Assembly: GCF_024298885.1 (NCBI RefSeq)
Contig: NZ_CP101166.1
Location: 1,364,001-1,428,000 of the forward strand
Direction: 5' to 3'
DNA: 64,000 nt
Source: Haloglomus halophilum
GTDB lineage: Archaea > Halobacteriota > Halobacteria > Halobacteriales > Haloarculaceae
Of this stretch, positions 36,330 to 46,102 are shown one piece after another (the first letter of the stretch is position 1; the number at the start of each line of letters is the position of its first letter). The notes beneath the pieces were generated by a model. It worked only from the letters and a program-made list of their open reading frames with translations, was not told where the DNA came from and did not search any database. Both the position numbers and the translations under genes were made by a program.

Positions 36330-36629
36330 TCAGGCGTCGTCCGCGTCGTCGGCCAGCGCGGCCTCGACCTTCTCGGCGTGTTTCTCCAGGTCGGCGGCGA
36401 TACTCCGTGCCTGCTCGGGCGTGAGCGTCACCGTCTCGGCGTGTGCGGGCAGCTCCGTCAGCTGCGTGTTGTCCAGTTCCAGCTGCAGGGAGACGTGGTC
36501 GGGGTTCTTCTTCGGCGACGTGACGTTCAGCGTCGCGAACGCCTCCTCCTCGAACTCGTGTCCCTCGGCGACGGCGTCCACCAGGTCCAGCGTGGTGTAC
36601 GCGTTCACCGTCATCAGTCGGTCGACCAT
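36330..36629 (-). CDS. DUF6360-like haloarchaeal protein
   Basis: A 99-residue acidic protein: MVDRLMTVNAYTTLDLVDAV, ATLNVTSPKKNPDHVSLQLE and LTPEQARSIAADLEKHAEKV. It resembles the Halobacteria-only family I know as DUF6360. Function unknown. Start chosen at 36629 on family length. Confidence 0.77.
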   Translation of the reverse strand: MVDRLMTVNAYTTLDLVDAVAEGHEFEEEAFATLNVTSPKKNPDHVSLQLELDNTQLTELPAHAETVTLTPEQARSIAADLEKHAEKVEAALADDADDA

Positions 36630-36707
36630 ACCGGCCGGATGTGACGGCCGGGCGTAAGAGTGGCGTCCGCCGGGCATCCGCCGGGCGACCCCGACCGAAC
36701 AGCGCTG

Positions 36708-37163
36708 TCAGCCCTCGGCCGCGGCGCCCTCGCCGGAACGGTCGCCACGAACCGTGAGAACGGGCCGCTCGCAGGTCCGGACGACGGCCTCCGCGACGCT
36801 CCCGAGGAGGAACCCGCCCTCGCCGCCACGGCCGCGGGTCCCCAGCGCGACGCTGTCGGCGTCGGCCTCCTCGGCGTAGTCCACGATGGCGTCGGCGGGG
36901 TGCCCCTCGCGGACGACCGTCTCCACCTCGATCCCGTCGGGTGCCTGCTCGGCGACCGCGTCGACGGCGTCCGAGGCGCGCTCGTGGAGCGCGGCCTGAA
37001 CGGCGTCCGCGTCCTCGGCGGGCACCTCCGCCACGCGACTGGGGTCGACGACCGACAGCACGTGGACCGCCGCGTCGAACCGGTCCGCCAGGTCCAGCGC
37101 CGTGGCGACGGCGCGCTCGCCGCTCTCCGAGCCGTCCGTCGCCACGACCAGCAGGTCGAACAT
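36708..37163 (-). CDS. Universal stress protein (UspA family)
   Basis: A 151-residue UspA-domain protein: LLVVATDGSESGERAVATAL at the N-terminus and the ATP-binding loop GTRGRGGEGGFLLGSVAEAV near the C-terminus, so it probably binds ATP. It may help in stress survival. Single gene. Confidence 0.9.
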   Translation of the reverse strand: MFDLLVVATDGSESGERAVATALDLADRFDAAVHVLSVVDPSRVAEVPAEDADAVQAALHERASDAVDAVAEQAPDGIEVETVVREGHPADAIVDYAEEADADSVALGTRGRGGEGGFLLGSVAEAVVRTCERPVLTVRGDRSGEGAAAEG

Positions 37164-37295
37164 GGGCGACCCGTCGCGCGCCGCCGGCTAAAAGCCGATG
37201 GGTCCGACCCGGACGCCACCGTCGGCCAGCGTGTCCGCCGGCGACCACGCACCGGAGCCGGCAGCTATTCGGGTCGGTCGGCCCTACGACGGCGC

Positions 37296-38156
37296 ATGAG
37301 CGACATCGAGAGCATCACCGTGCAGGGCGTCGAGGTGCCCCGGCTCGGCCTCGGAACCTGGCGGCTCACCGGCGACGACTGTCGCGAGGCCGTCGGGACC
37401 GCGCTCGACCTGGGCTACCGCCACATCGACACCGCGCAGGTGTACACGAACGAGCGACAGGTCGGTGACGCGCTCGCGGCGAGCGACGTGCCCCGCGAGG
37501 AGGTGTTCCTCGCGACGAAGCTCGGGCCCCAGCGCTCGTCCGACGACGTGCTCCGGACGACCGAGGAGAGTCTCGCTCGTCTCGGCACGGACTACCTCGA
37601 CCTGCTCCTCATCCACTGGCCCAACGGCCGGCCGCCGGGGTCGCCGCCGAACCCGCTCGCCTCGGCCCCCGACCACGCCGAGACGCTCGACGCGATGAAC
37701 GAGCTCGTCGAGTCCGGGACGGTCCGGAACATCGGCGTCTCCAACTTCGATGTCGACCAGCTGGACGCGGCCCGGGAGCTGAGCGATGCGCCCATCCTCA
37801 CCGACCAGGTCCAGTACCACCCGTTCTGGGACCAGCAGGACCTGCTCTCGTACTGCCGGGTCCACGACGTGCTCCTGACGGCGTACTCGCCGCTGGGCCA
37901 CGGGGGCGTGCTCGACGACCCCGTCCTGGAGCGCATCGCCCGCCGGCACGCGAAGACGCCCGCACAGGTCGCGCTCCGCTGGCTCGTCCAGCAGGACCAG
38001 GTCGCCACCATCCCGAAGGCCACGAGCCGCGAGCATCTCGAAGCGAACATGGCGATCTTCGACTTCGAGCTGACCGAGACGGAGATGCGGGAGATCCGCC
38101 GCCCCTCGACGTACGAGACGCTCAAGGGGTTCCTGAAGGCACGGGTCAGCGGGTAG
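37296..38156 (+). CDS. Aldo/keto reductase
   Basis: A 286-residue NADPH-dependent reductase. The catalytic tetrad is visible: Asp and Tyr in YRHIDTAQVYTNE, Lys in FLATKLG, His in LLLIHWP. The NADP-binding end reads TIPKATSREHLEANMAIFDF. Family members reduce aldehydes and ketones; substrate unknown. The ATG at 37296 gives the standard N-terminus (GVEVPRLGLGTWRL). Confidence 0.9.
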   Translation: MSDIESITVQGVEVPRLGLGTWRLTGDDCREAVGTALDLGYRHIDTAQVYTNERQVGDALAASDVPREEVFLATKLGPQRSSDDVLRTTEESLARLGTDYLDLLLIHWPNGRPPGSPPNPLASAPDHAETLDAMNELVESGTVRNIGVSNFDVDQLDAARELSDAPILTDQVQYHPFWDQQDLLSYCRVHDVLLTAYSPLGHGGVLDDPVLERIARRHAKTPAQVALRWLVQQDQVATIPKATSREHLEANMAIFDFELTETEMREIRRPSTYETLKGFLKARVSG

Positions 38157-38171
38157 GCTCGGCCCGACGAC

Positions 38172-38759
38172 TCACTCGTCGCCGGCTGCGGCCCTGGCGT
38201 CGCCATCCGCCAGCCGCAGGTCGCCGGCACACTCGCCACACCGGTACTCGTCGACCCGCCGGACCAGCTTCGACTCGCGGTACCGCGCCAGCGCCGCGTC
38301 GCAGTCCTCGCAGACCACCCACCACTCCGGCGTCGTGAACAGCTCGCAGGCGACACCCGTGTCGAGGCGCTCGGCCCACCGCTCGAACCGCTCGCCGTGC
38401 GAGCCGTCGCCGTGCTCGTTCAGCAGGTGGACGTGGATCAGTTCGTGCCGGATGGTCGATGCCATCGCGGCCCAGCCGCGCCGCTCGAAGTAGCCCCACG
38501 TGAGCACGACCGTCTCGGGGTCGCCGTCGCGGTAGCGGACCTGTCCGGCCCGGCGCTTGGCCCGGCGGCTGATATTCCAGTCGAGCGCCCCGACATCGAC
38601 AGAGAGGTCGAACGTATCGACCACCTCGCGTGCGTACAGCTTGCAGGCGGCGAGGAACTCCGCCTCGGACGCGTCCGTATCGATGGCGTAGTAGTCCGCG
38701 TCGACGGGCGGCGGTTCGTCGTCGCTCCGGTCTGCCGGACGGGATGGCCGTTCGCTCAT
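38172..38759 (-). CDS. SprT-like zinc metalloprotease
   Basis: A 195-residue SprT-family protein. The active-site motif is RHELIHVHLLNEHG (HExxH), with a later His in GSHGERFERW. The C-terminal zinc ribbon has VVCEDCDAAL and YRCGECAGDL. Eukaryotic relatives (Spartan) cut proteins crosslinked to DNA; a similar role is possible but unproven. The N-terminus (about 1-20) is disordered. Confidence 0.86.
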   Translation of the reverse strand: MSERPSRPADRSDDEPPPVDADYYAIDTDASEAEFLAACKLYAREVVDTFDLSVDVGALDWNISRRAKRRAGQVRYRDGDPETVVLTWGYFERRGWAAMASTIRHELIHVHLLNEHGDGSHGERFERWAERLDTGVACELFTTPEWWVVCEDCDAALARYRESKLVRRVDEYRCGECAGDLRLADGDARAAAGDE

Positions 38760-38842
38760 GTGTCGCGGCGCGTCAGCACCTGTGCCGGCAGTCGCCCGAG
38801 ACCGGCATAACGCTGTTGTCCCGGCAGGCTGAACCGGGGCGT

Positions 38843-39343
38843 ATGCCGCCCTCCACGAGCCGCCGCCGCTTCCTCGCGGCGCTCGGCACGACAGCGACCG
38901 CGACACTCGCGGGGTGCTCGGCGCTCACCGGGAGCGGCGACGACCCACCCGCCGGGAGCCTCCGGTTCGAGAATCGCCACTCGGTCCCGCACAGCATCCG
39001 CGTCGAGGTGGCCGGCGTCGGTACCGCGCCGGGGGACGGACAGGGCGAGGTGCAGGGCGAACCGGACCCGCCAGTCCGGGAGTCACAGCGGACACTGACC
39101 GCGACGGGGGCCGTCGACCCCGAGGAGACGGCGCTGTACGAGCGGGTGTTCACCGCGCCCGTCTGGTACGCCGTCCGGTTCCGGCTGGACGGCAAGCGAC
39201 TCGAAGACGGGGCGGGAACGGTCGCGTTCGGGCCCGCGCCCGGGGACGACGAACGCGGGAGCTTCCTCGGCGCCGAGGTGTCCGAGACCGGCGAGTTCAC
39301 CTGGGTCGTCACCAGCACCGGCAACCCCGGGCCGTTCGGGTAG
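38843..39343 (+). CDS. Tat-exported lipoprotein of unknown function
   Basis: A 166-residue protein with a twin-arginine lipoprotein signal, STSRRRFLAALGTTATATLA followed by lipobox GCS. The mature part is beta-rich (LRFENRHSVPHSIRVEVAGV, later APVWYAVRFRLDGKRLED) and resembles a small immunoglobulin-like domain. Function unknown. Confidence 0.8.
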   Translation: MPPSTSRRRFLAALGTTATATLAGCSALTGSGDDPPAGSLRFENRHSVPHSIRVEVAGVGTAPGDGQGEVQGEPDPPVRESQRTLTATGAVDPEETALYERVFTAPVWYAVRFRLDGKRLEDGAGTVAFGPAPGDDERGSFLGAEVSETGEFTWVVTSTGNPGPFG

Positions 39344-39371
39344 CGGGACGCTGCGGACGCCGGTTCACCGC

Positions 39372-39539
39372 TCACTCGGCGAAGTAGCTCGTGAAGAAGC
39401 CCGACAGGAACGCCGAAACCGCGACCGACAGCAGCAGGTCGTTCGTCGTCCACTCGTCGCCGTCCGCCTGGACCGCGGTGATGGCGACGCTGATGACCGT
39501 CGAGATGATGCCGTTGGCGAGGTGTTTCGTGAACCCCAT
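39372..39539 (-). CDS. Small membrane protein (55 residues)
   Basis: A 55-codon gene from ATG at 39539 to TGA at 39372. It reads MGFTKHLANGIISTVISVAI, a polar turn QADGDEWTTND, then LLLSVAVSAFLSGFFTSYFA. Two hydrophobic helices joined by a short polar turn suggest a hairpin membrane protein. Third positions are almost all G/C, as in true genes here. Family not recognised. Confidence 0.7.
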   Translation of the reverse strand: MGFTKHLANGIISTVISVAITAVQADGDEWTTNDLLLSVAVSAFLSGFFTSYFAE

Positions 39540-39692
39540 ACCGGTGCTAGCGGTGCCACCTGCATAGGAGTCAGGGGGGCGACCGCAGGGCCGCGGGACC
39601 GCCCAGCCGCCACGCTATCTGAACATTTATTCAGCACCGTGCACCGACACGACGTATGGTCCCCAGACAGCGGTTCCGGTGGAGCGGACAGT

Positions 39693-39699
39693 ACGGAGG
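39693..39699 (+). promoter_or_regulatory. Shine-Dalgarno sequence of the SPFH gene
   Basis: ACGGAGG lies 6 bp upstream of the ATG at 39706. This decides that start over the GTG at 39679 and shows that the gene has a leader, unlike many neighbours. Confidence 0.55.
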
Positions 39700-39705
39700 C
39701 TGGCG

Positions 39706-40698
39706 ATGAGTGACATCCTCGATTCCGGGCCGGACTCGGGTTCCGGGCCGGACCTCGACCCGGCGCGCATACTTCGGGCGGCAGCCCTGGGGCTCGGGCT
39801 CCTGGTCGTGCTCGGGCTACTGCTCGGCGGCTACCATCAGGTTCCCGAGGGGCACGTCGGCGTGAAGAAGTCGTTCGGCGCGGTCACCGGCGACGAGCTC
39901 GCGCCCGGTGCCCACCTCATCGTCCCGGTGAAGGACTCCGTCCAGGACGTGGAGATCCGTCCCCGAACGTACACGATGGCGAACACGAAGGGGGAGGGCG
40001 ACAGACCCGGACGGGCCGACGCGGTGACGGTCCAGACGGTCAACGGCACGACCGTCAGAATCGATATCACGGTCCGCTATCGGGTCCAGCAGAGCAACCC
40101 CTCGAAGTTCGTGACCGAGTGGCGGACGGTGAGACAGGCCGAACAGCGGCTCATCCGGCCGTCGATCCGGTCGCGGCTCCGCGACGAGGCGGCCGGAATC
40201 CAGACCAGCGAGATCTACACCAGCGACGGTCGGGAGCGGCTCGGAACGGCCGCACAGGAGAAACTCGAGTCCGCGTTCGCGAGCGAGGCGCTCGTCCTGG
40301 AGGAGGTCCAGGTCCGGGACGTGGACCTGCCATCGTCGTACGACGAGGCCCTGAACGAGAAGGAGATCGCCAAGCAGCGGGTCCAGAAGAAGGAGTTCGA
40401 GATCCAGCAGGCCCGCAAGGAGAAGGAACGGCAGGAGATCCGCGCGGAGGCGGATGCCCGCGTCATCGAGATCCGGGGGCGCGCGCTCCGTGAGAACCCC
40501 ATCGTCCTGAAACAGCAGTACATCAAGAGCATCGACGCGTCGGACAAGGTCATCCTCGCGACCGACCGCGATGGGACACCGATAATCCTCCAGACCGACG
40601 GCGGTGGCGGCGGCAACGTCTCCGCCTCCCGGGTCGACCTCGGCGGGGGCGCGTCGGTCAACACGACCGGAACAACCCGGGCCACACCGACCCCCTGA
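39706..40698 (+). CDS. SPFH/prohibitin-family membrane protein
   Basis: A 330-residue protein with one N-terminal membrane helix (AAALGLGLLVVLGLLLGGYH), then an SPFH domain (VPEGHVGVKKSFGAVTGDEL through VRYRVQQSNPSKFVTEWRTV). A long coiled coil follows (NEKEIAKQRVQKKEFEIQQA). SPFH proteins form large ring-like membrane scaffolds that organise lipids or hold proteases such as FtsH. The glycine- and threonine-rich C-terminus is probably flexible. No NfeD partner is seen nearby. Confidence 0.88.
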   Translation: MSDILDSGPDSGSGPDLDPARILRAAALGLGLLVVLGLLLGGYHQVPEGHVGVKKSFGAVTGDELAPGAHLIVPVKDSVQDVEIRPRTYTMANTKGEGDRPGRADAVTVQTVNGTTVRIDITVRYRVQQSNPSKFVTEWRTVRQAEQRLIRPSIRSRLRDEAAGIQTSEIYTSDGRERLGTAAQEKLESAFASEALVLEEVQVRDVDLPSSYDEALNEKEIAKQRVQKKEFEIQQARKEKERQEIRAEADARVIEIRGRALRENPIVLKQQYIKSIDASDKVILATDRDGTPIILQTDGGGGGNVSASRVDLGGGASVNTTGTTRATPTP

Positions 40699-40755
40699 CA
40701 CCTGCCGCCGTCCGCCATGGGTAGACCCTTATCCACCCGTGGTGTACGTGAAACC

Positions 40756-41439
40756 ATGCTCGTACACCTCCGTGGGGATGTCTGGCAGATCGAGTGTACC
40801 GGGGTGAACGCCTACCTCGCCGACGACGACGGCGTGCTGACGCTGATCGACACCGGACTGTCGCGGGACGGGAGCACCATCCGGACCGCCATCCGGGAGG
40901 CTGGCTACGACGTGAACGACCTCGAGCGCATCCTCGTCACGCACTACGACATGGATCACGTGGGCGCGCTCGCCTCGCTCGCCGCCGAGACCGGCGCCGA
41001 GGTCTACATGGGCGCCGCCGACGCGCCGTTCCTGATGGGCAAGGAGCAGCCGCCGGGCCTCACGCTGAAGGGGTTCATCCAGCGGGCGGGGAAACGCCTC
41101 GTCGACCGCCCGGACCACGACCCCGAACTGGTGGCCGACGGCGACGAGATCGGGAGCTTCACCGCCTACCACACCCCCGGCCACACCCCCGGCCACACCG
41201 CCTACGTGAGCGACGCCCTCGACGCCGCGTTCGTCGGCGACCTGGTCCTCGAGTCCGATGGCGAACTCACCCCCTCCCCGTGGTTCATCACCTACGACAC
41301 CGAGAGCGTCCGCGAGTCCATCCACGACCTCGCCGACCGGGCCCCCGCGGTCGACGTACTGGCGATGGGCCACGGCACGCCGTTCGTCCGCGACGGCTCC
41401 ATCCGGCTCGCGGAGCTGGGCGAGCGTATCGAGCAGTAG
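40756..41439 (+). CDS. Metallo-beta-lactamase fold hydrolase
   Basis: A 227-residue MBL protein. The zinc motifs are VTHYDMDHVGAL (a Tyr replaces the first usual H-x-H spacing residue), YHTPGHTPGHTAYV, VGDLV and a final MGHGTPF. It resembles small glyoxalase-II-like hydrolases; substrate unknown. The repeated PGHTPGHT is part of motif 3. A TATA-like CCTTATCC lies about 30 bp upstream. Confidence 0.87.
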   Translation: MLVHLRGDVWQIECTGVNAYLADDDGVLTLIDTGLSRDGSTIRTAIREAGYDVNDLERILVTHYDMDHVGALASLAAETGAEVYMGAADAPFLMGKEQPPGLTLKGFIQRAGKRLVDRPDHDPELVADGDEIGSFTAYHTPGHTPGHTAYVSDALDAAFVGDLVLESDGELTPSPWFITYDTESVRESIHDLADRAPAVDVLAMGHGTPFVRDGSIRLAELGERIEQ

Positions 41440-41510
41440 GCCGGCGGCCCCTGCGCTGGCGGCCGGTTCCTCCGAGAACTTCAGCCTCCGGTGGGGAGGA
41501 CTGCAGGTGG

Positions 41511-41831
41511 TTACGCCAGCTCCTCGGCGACGGCCTCGGGCCCCAGCAGCGCGGGGTCCATGGCGACGACCTCCTGCCCGCCGACGAACTCCGGCAGCGA
41601 GTCGGCGGTGTACGCGACGATGCGGATGTCGGCGTTCAGTTCGCGGGCCAGCGGGATGGCCGTCGCGAGCCCGGCGTCCGTGAGGACCAACAGGTCGGCC
41701 GTCTCGATGTCGGCCTCGACGAGGTCGTCGCGGGTGGCCGTGCCGGCCGCGCGCGTGACCGCGAACCCCTCGGCCGCGAGCGCCTCGCCCAGCCCCTCCG
41801 GGTCCGCCCCGGCGATGACGGCCTCACTCAT
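41511..41831 (-). CDS. DUF7126-like small protein downstream of guaAb
   Basis: A 106-residue protein with an N-terminal [20 protein letters not shown] and a following [20 protein letters not shown], a small Rossmann-like or TrkA-N-like fold. I recognise it as the family I know as DUF7126, found next to GMP synthase genes in Halobacteria. Its start lies inside the guaAb gene's last codons (8-bp overlap), so it is coupled. Possible regulator of nucleotide synthesis, inferred from context only. Confidence 0.75.
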   Translation of the reverse strand: MSEAVIAGADPEGLGEALAAEGFAVTRAAGTATRDDLVEADIETADLLVLTDAGLATAIPLARELNADIRIVAYTADSLPEFVGGQEVVAMDPALLGPEAVAEELA

Positions 41832-42741
41832 ATTCGATGGTGGCGGGGGGTTTGTGCGTCACGTCGTAGACGACGCGCGAGACGTTGTCGAGTTGGCCGG
41901 TGATGCGTGACTGGATGCGCTGGAGCGTCTCCCAGTCGAGCTCCTGGGCACGGGCGGTCATCCCGTCGCGGGACTCGACGGAACGGACCGCGACCACGTG
42001 GCCGTGGACGCGGTTGTCACCCTTGACGCCCGTCGCACGGCCCAGCACCGCGGCGAACGCCTGCCACGGGTCGTACTCCTCCAGTTCCGCCTCGACGACG
42101 TGGGTCGCCTCGCGGGCGACCTCGACCTTCTCCTCGGTCACCTCGCCGACGATGCGCACCGCGAGCCCGGGCCCGGGGAACGGCATCCGCTCGGAGATGA
42201 TGGCGTCCAGCCCTAACTCCCGTGCGACCTCCCGGACCTCGTCCTTGTAGAGGTCGCGCATCGGCTCGACGATGCGGTCGAAATCGACGACGTCGGGCAG
42301 GCCGCCGACGTTGTGGTGGGACTTGATGGTCCCCTCGGACTCGATGCGGTCCGGGTAGATGGTGCCCTGGACCAGCACGTCGGCGTCCTCCTCCTTCGCG
42401 ACGGTCTCGAACTCGCGGATGAACTGCTCGCCGATGACGTGGCGCTTCTCCTCGGGGTCCGTGATGCCCTCCAGCGCGCCGAGGAAGCGGTCCTGGGCCT
42501 CGACGATACGGAGCGACTCCATGTAGGAGAAGGTCTCCCGTATCTCCTCGGTCTCGCCCTTGCGCATCAGGCCCGTATCGACGTAGACCGGCGTGAGCTG
42601 CGAGCCGACGGCCTCGTACGCGAGCGCGGCCGCGGTCGAGGAGTCCACGCCACCCGACAGCGCGATGATGGCGTTGTCGTCCCCGACCTGCTCGTCGATC
42701 TCGGCGACCGCGTCCTCGATGAACGAGTCGACGTCGACCAT
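41824..42741 (-). CDS. guaAB: GMP synthase ATP-pyrophosphatase subunit
   Basis: A 305-residue subunit that adenylates XMP and, with ammonia from the separate glutaminase subunit GuaAa, forms GMP. The PP-loop is [20 protein letters not shown]. The C-terminal dimer region ends [20 protein letters not shown], as in GuaA. Archaea split GuaA into two genes; the glutaminase subunit is not seen here. It overlaps pyrG by one base. Confidence 0.94.
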   Translation of the reverse strand: MVDVDSFIEDAVAEIDEQVGDDNAIIALSGGVDSSTAAALAYEAVGSQLTPVYVDTGLMRKGETEEIRETFSYMESLRIVEAQDRFLGALEGITDPEEKRHVIGEQFIREFETVAKEEDADVLVQGTIYPDRIESEGTIKSHHNVGGLPDVVDFDRIVEPMRDLYKDEVREVARELGLDAIISERMPFPGPGLAVRIVGEVTEEKVEVAREATHVVEAELEEYDPWQAFAAVLGRATGVKGDNRVHGHVVAVRSVESRDGMTARAQELDWETLQRIQSRITGQLDNVSRVVYDVTHKPPATIEYE

Positions 42742-44408
42742 CAGGCGCTCACCTCCTCGGGGTCGCGCTCGTCACGTGGCTCGCCGTGCTCGAGCGCGGC
42801 GTCGAGCAGGCCGACGAACGGCGGCGACGCCCGCCCCGGCCGGGAGCGGAACTCGGGGTGGAACTGCGTCCCGACGAAGTAGGGGTGTTCATGGCGGGGC
42901 AACTCGAGTATCTCCATCCGGTTGGCCGCTGTCCCGGAGAAGACGAGGCCGCTCTCCTCCAGCTGGTCGATGTACTCGGGGTTGACCTCGTAGCGGTGGC
43001 GGTGGCGTTCCGTACAGGAGTCGGCACCGTCGTACAGGTCGGCGGCGAGCGTGTCCGGCTCGATGTCCGTCTCGTGGGCGCCCAGCCGCATCGTCCCGCC
43101 CATGTCCTCGACCTCGTACTGCTCGGGCAGGATGTCGATGACGGGGTGGGGTGTGCCCTCGTCGAACTCCGTGGAGTTGGCGTCCGCGAGGTCACAGACG
43201 TTGCGCGCGTGGTCGACGACAGCCATCTGGAAGCCCAGACAGAGCCCGAGGAAGGGCACGTCGTTCTCGCGGGCGTAGCGGATGGCGTCGATCTTCCCGT
43301 CGGTACCGCGGGCGCCGAAGCCGCCCGGGACGATGAGCCCGTCCGCCCGTTCGAGCCGGTCGCGATGCTCGTCGTCCATGTCCTCGGTGTCGACCCACAG
43401 CACCTCGACATCGACGCCGTGTTCGAGGCCGGCGTGCTTGCACGCCTCGTGGACCGAGAGGTAGGCATCCTCGAGGTCGTACTTCCCGGCGAGCGCGATC
43501 TCGACGGTCCCGGTCGTGTCGCGGGTGACGAGGTCGCGCCAGCCGTTCTTGCGCTCGGCCGGTTCGAGGGCGTCCTCGGCGATACCGAGGCGCTCCATCA
43601 CGTACTGGTCGAGCCCCTCGTCCTCGACCATCAGCGGGACGTGGTAGATGTCCTCCACGTCGGGGTTCGAGAAGACGGCGTCCGTCGGTACGTCGCAGAA
43701 CAGGGCGATCTTCTCCTTCGTCTCGTCGTCGAGTTTGTCCTCGCAGCGCCCGACGAGGATGTCGGGCTGGAGGCCGATGCTCCGGAGTTCCTTCACGGAG
43801 TGCTGGGTCGGCTTCGTCTTCTGCTCGCCGTTCTTCGAGTACGGGACCAAGGTGACGTGCGTGAACAGGATGTCCTCCTCGTCCTCCTCGTGGGAGAACT
43901 GGCGCAGCGCCTCCAGGTACGGCATCCCCTCGATGTCACCGACGGTGCCGCCGACCTCGATGATGCAGATGTCGTGGCCCTCGGCGGCCTCGCGGATGCG
44001 CCGCTTGATGTCGTCGGTGATATGCGGGATGATCTGGACGGTCTTGCCCAGGTAGTCGCCGGCGCGCTCCTTCTCGATGACGTTCTTGTACAGCTTCCCG
44101 GTCGTGACGTTGTGGTCGAACGTCATGTCGATGTCCAGGAAGCGCTCGTAGTTCCCGAGGTCGAGGTCGACCTCGCCCCCGTCCTTCAGCACGTACACCT
44201 CGCCGTGCTGGTAGGGGTTCATCGTCCCGGCGTCGACGTTGAGGTACGGGTCGATCTTCACGGCGGTGACGTCGAACCCGGCGTTGGCGAGCAAGCGGCC
44301 GGTCGAGGCGGCCGTGATTCCCTTGCCGAGCCCGGACATGACGCCGCCGGTGACGAAGACGAACTTGTTCCCCAGTGTGGGGTCGTACTCCGCGGGCCCT
44401 GTCGGCAT
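42741..44408 (-). CDS. pyrG: CTP synthase
   Basis: A 555-residue CTP synthase. The synthetase domain starts [20 protein letters not shown]. The glutaminase domain has its nucleophile in [19 protein letters not shown] and its His-Glu pair in [20 protein letters not shown]-binding and allosteric regions are intact. First gene of the pyrG-guaAb-DUF7126 run, joining the final steps of CTP and GMP synthesis. Confidence 0.96.
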   Translation of the reverse strand: MPTGPAEYDPTLGNKFVFVTGGVMSGLGKGITAASTGRLLANAGFDVTAVKIDPYLNVDAGTMNPYQHGEVYVLKDGGEVDLDLGNYERFLDIDMTFDHNVTTGKLYKNVIEKERAGDYLGKTVQIIPHITDDIKRRIREAAEGHDICIIEVGGTVGDIEGMPYLEALRQFSHEEDEEDILFTHVTLVPYSKNGEQKTKPTQHSVKELRSIGLQPDILVGRCEDKLDDETKEKIALFCDVPTDAVFSNPDVEDIYHVPLMVEDEGLDQYVMERLGIAEDALEPAERKNGWRDLVTRDTTGTVEIALAGKYDLEDAYLSVHEACKHAGLEHGVDVEVLWVDTEDMDDEHRDRLERADGLIVPGGFGARGTDGKIDAIRYARENDVPFLGLCLGFQMAVVDHARNVCDLADANSTEFDEGTPHPVIDILPEQYEVEDMGGTMRLGAHETDIEPDTLAADLYDGADSCTERHRHRYEVNPEYIDQLEESGLVFSGTAANRMEILELPRHEHPYFVGTQFHPEFRSRPGRASPPFVGLLDAALEHGEPRDERDPEEVSA

Positions 44409-44610
44409 ACCGACGGTCCGCGAGGGTCGCTCAAGAGCGTTACGGAGGGACCGACGGTGTGTGACTCCGTCCCGGAACAGCCGGCCGCACGGCCCCCGAA
44501 CTGGGCGTTCGTGGGACGGGACCGGATGCCCGGCGTCGACTCCGGGACGACCGCCCACTCCCGACACCCACGGGGGAAACGGGGAAGGGGCCACGACCCC
44601 TATCGCGGGT
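44409..44610. promoter_or_regulatory. Divergent pyrG / msrB promoter region
   Basis: About 200 bp between two divergent starts, with no gene. It must carry both promoters. CCCCTATCGCGGGTATG before msrB is the end of a TATA-like stretch; no operator was identified. Confidence 0.4.
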
Positions 44611-45012
44611 ATGAGCGAGTCAGACACGCAGCTGCCCGAGACCGACGAGGAGTGGCGCGAGGTCCTCACCGAGGAGGAGTACCGCGTGCTCCGTGAGCAG
44701 GGGACCGAGCCGAAGTTCTCCAGCGACCTCATCGACGTGAAAGGCGACGGCGCGTTCGACTGCGCGGGCTGTGGCGCCGAGCTGTTCGACGGCGACACGA
44801 AGTTCGGCTCCGGCACGGGCTGGCCCTCCTTCTACGACGCCAACGAGGGCGCCGTCGAACTCCGCGAGGACCGCAGCCACGGGATGGTCCGGACCGAGGT
44901 CGTCTGTGCCGAGTGCGGCGGACATCTCGGCCACGTCTTCGACGACGGACCCGAGCCGACGGGCAAGCGCTTCTGCATCAACGGCGTCGCGCTGGACTAC
45001 GACGAAGAGTAG
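44611..45012 (+). CDS. msrB: Peptide-methionine (R)-S-oxide reductase
   Basis: A 133-residue MsrB that repairs methionine-R-sulfoxide in proteins. Two zinc-binding pairs are visible ([11 protein letters not shown] and [14 protein letters not shown]). The catalytic Cys is in [12 protein letters not shown] and the substrate-binding region is [12 protein letters not shown]. Ends 31 bp before the convergent blh gene. Confidence 0.94.
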   Translation: MSESDTQLPETDEEWREVLTEEEYRVLREQGTEPKFSSDLIDVKGDGAFDCAGCGAELFDGDTKFGSGTGWPSFYDANEGAVELREDRSHGMVRTEVVCAECGGHLGHVFDDGPEPTGKRFCINGVALDYDEE

Positions 45013-45043
45013 GCCGGTCGTCTCCGACTATCGAACGGGCGGA

Positions 45044-46102
45044 CTACCCGGAATCGGACACGTTCCACACCCCCTGCACGCGGTCCATCAGCGCGACCAC
45101 GACGACGTGAGGGAGCGTCAGCACGGCGATGAGTACGAGATACAGCCCGACGGCCGCCTCGACGTTCGCAGGACGCACCGGGACGAGGTAGTAGAACGCC
45201 GCGAGGAACGCGGCGGAGACAGCAGTCAACGGCGCGGCGTCCCGAACGAACCCGCGAAGCGCCGGGGCGAGCGCCCCGACCCGCAGGCCCGCCACCGCGT
45301 CCCTGTCGAGCAACACCAGCCGCGCGATGTGGCGGACGGAGTGCCACAGGCAGAAGTAGACGCCCACGGCGAGAATCGGCGGCACGGCCAGGAAGAACAC
45401 CCACAGCAGGGCCGTCTCACCGGCGTCGACCCGCCAGCCCGGCTCCGCGAACCCACGCTCGGCCCGCGCCAGCCCCACGCCGAGCGTCCCGAGCGTCAGG
45501 GCGGCGAAGGCCACGCCGAGCGCGAGGCGCGTCTCGACCCGGAACAGGGGGGCCAGCTCCGACGGGGCGACGCCGAACCGGCCGGTCAGTGCCCGTGCGA
45601 CGCGGCGATACTGCCATGGATACGAGAGCAGCGGCACGAGCATCGGCAGCCCGCCGCGAACCGCCGCGGTAGCGACGCGCTGAACCCGCGTGCGGAGGTG
45701 GTCGACATCCGCGAGCGCCAGCAGCGCGTACACGTCGCCCTGGCCCCAGTGGGCCCACGTGAGGGCGATGAACAGCAGGAACGCCGGGACGGGCGCGAGG
45801 AACCACAGCGCGAGGTAGGCGCCGCCGAGCAGCCCGTAGAGGGCACCGACGCCCCCGAGCGCGCGGAGCGTGACCGGGCGGTCCCGGACCCGTGGGACCG
45901 CGAGGTGGTCGACCGCGCCGTGGGGCAGTCCCAGAACGAGAACGCTCACCGCCAGCGGCGCGTACTGGAGCGCGAGCGGCACCTCGACGCCGAGGAGGAA
46001 GGGGACGACCAGCAGGCCGTGCACGACCCACGGGGGCGCGAGCGCGCTGTCGGCCAACGTCTCACGGACGCGACCGGGGACGGCCACACCCCTCACAGCC
46101 AT
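45044..46102 (-). CDS. blh: Beta-carotene 15,15'-dioxygenase, Brp/Blh family
   Basis: A 352-residue membrane enzyme that cleaves beta-carotene into two retinals. Conserved histidines are in VLGLPHGAVDHLAV, LTWAHWGQGDVYA and YFCLWHSVRHIARL, with another in LTLPHVVVVALMD. About eight hydrophobic helices. The start ATG at 46102 overlaps the stop of the lycopene cyclase gene by 10 bp. Third gene of the bop-crtY-blh unit. Confidence 0.92.
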   Translation of the reverse strand: MAVRGVAVPGRVRETLADSALAPPWVVHGLLVVPFLLGVEVPLALQYAPLAVSVLVLGLPHGAVDHLAVPRVRDRPVTLRALGGVGALYGLLGGAYLALWFLAPVPAFLLFIALTWAHWGQGDVYALLALADVDHLRTRVQRVATAAVRGGLPMLVPLLSYPWQYRRVARALTGRFGVAPSELAPLFRVETRLALGVAFAALTLGTLGVGLARAERGFAEPGWRVDAGETALLWVFFLAVPPILAVGVYFCLWHSVRHIARLVLLDRDAVAGLRVGALAPALRGFVRDAAPLTAVSAAFLAAFYYLVPVRPANVEAAVGLYLVLIAVLTLPHVVVVALMDRVQGVWNVSDSG

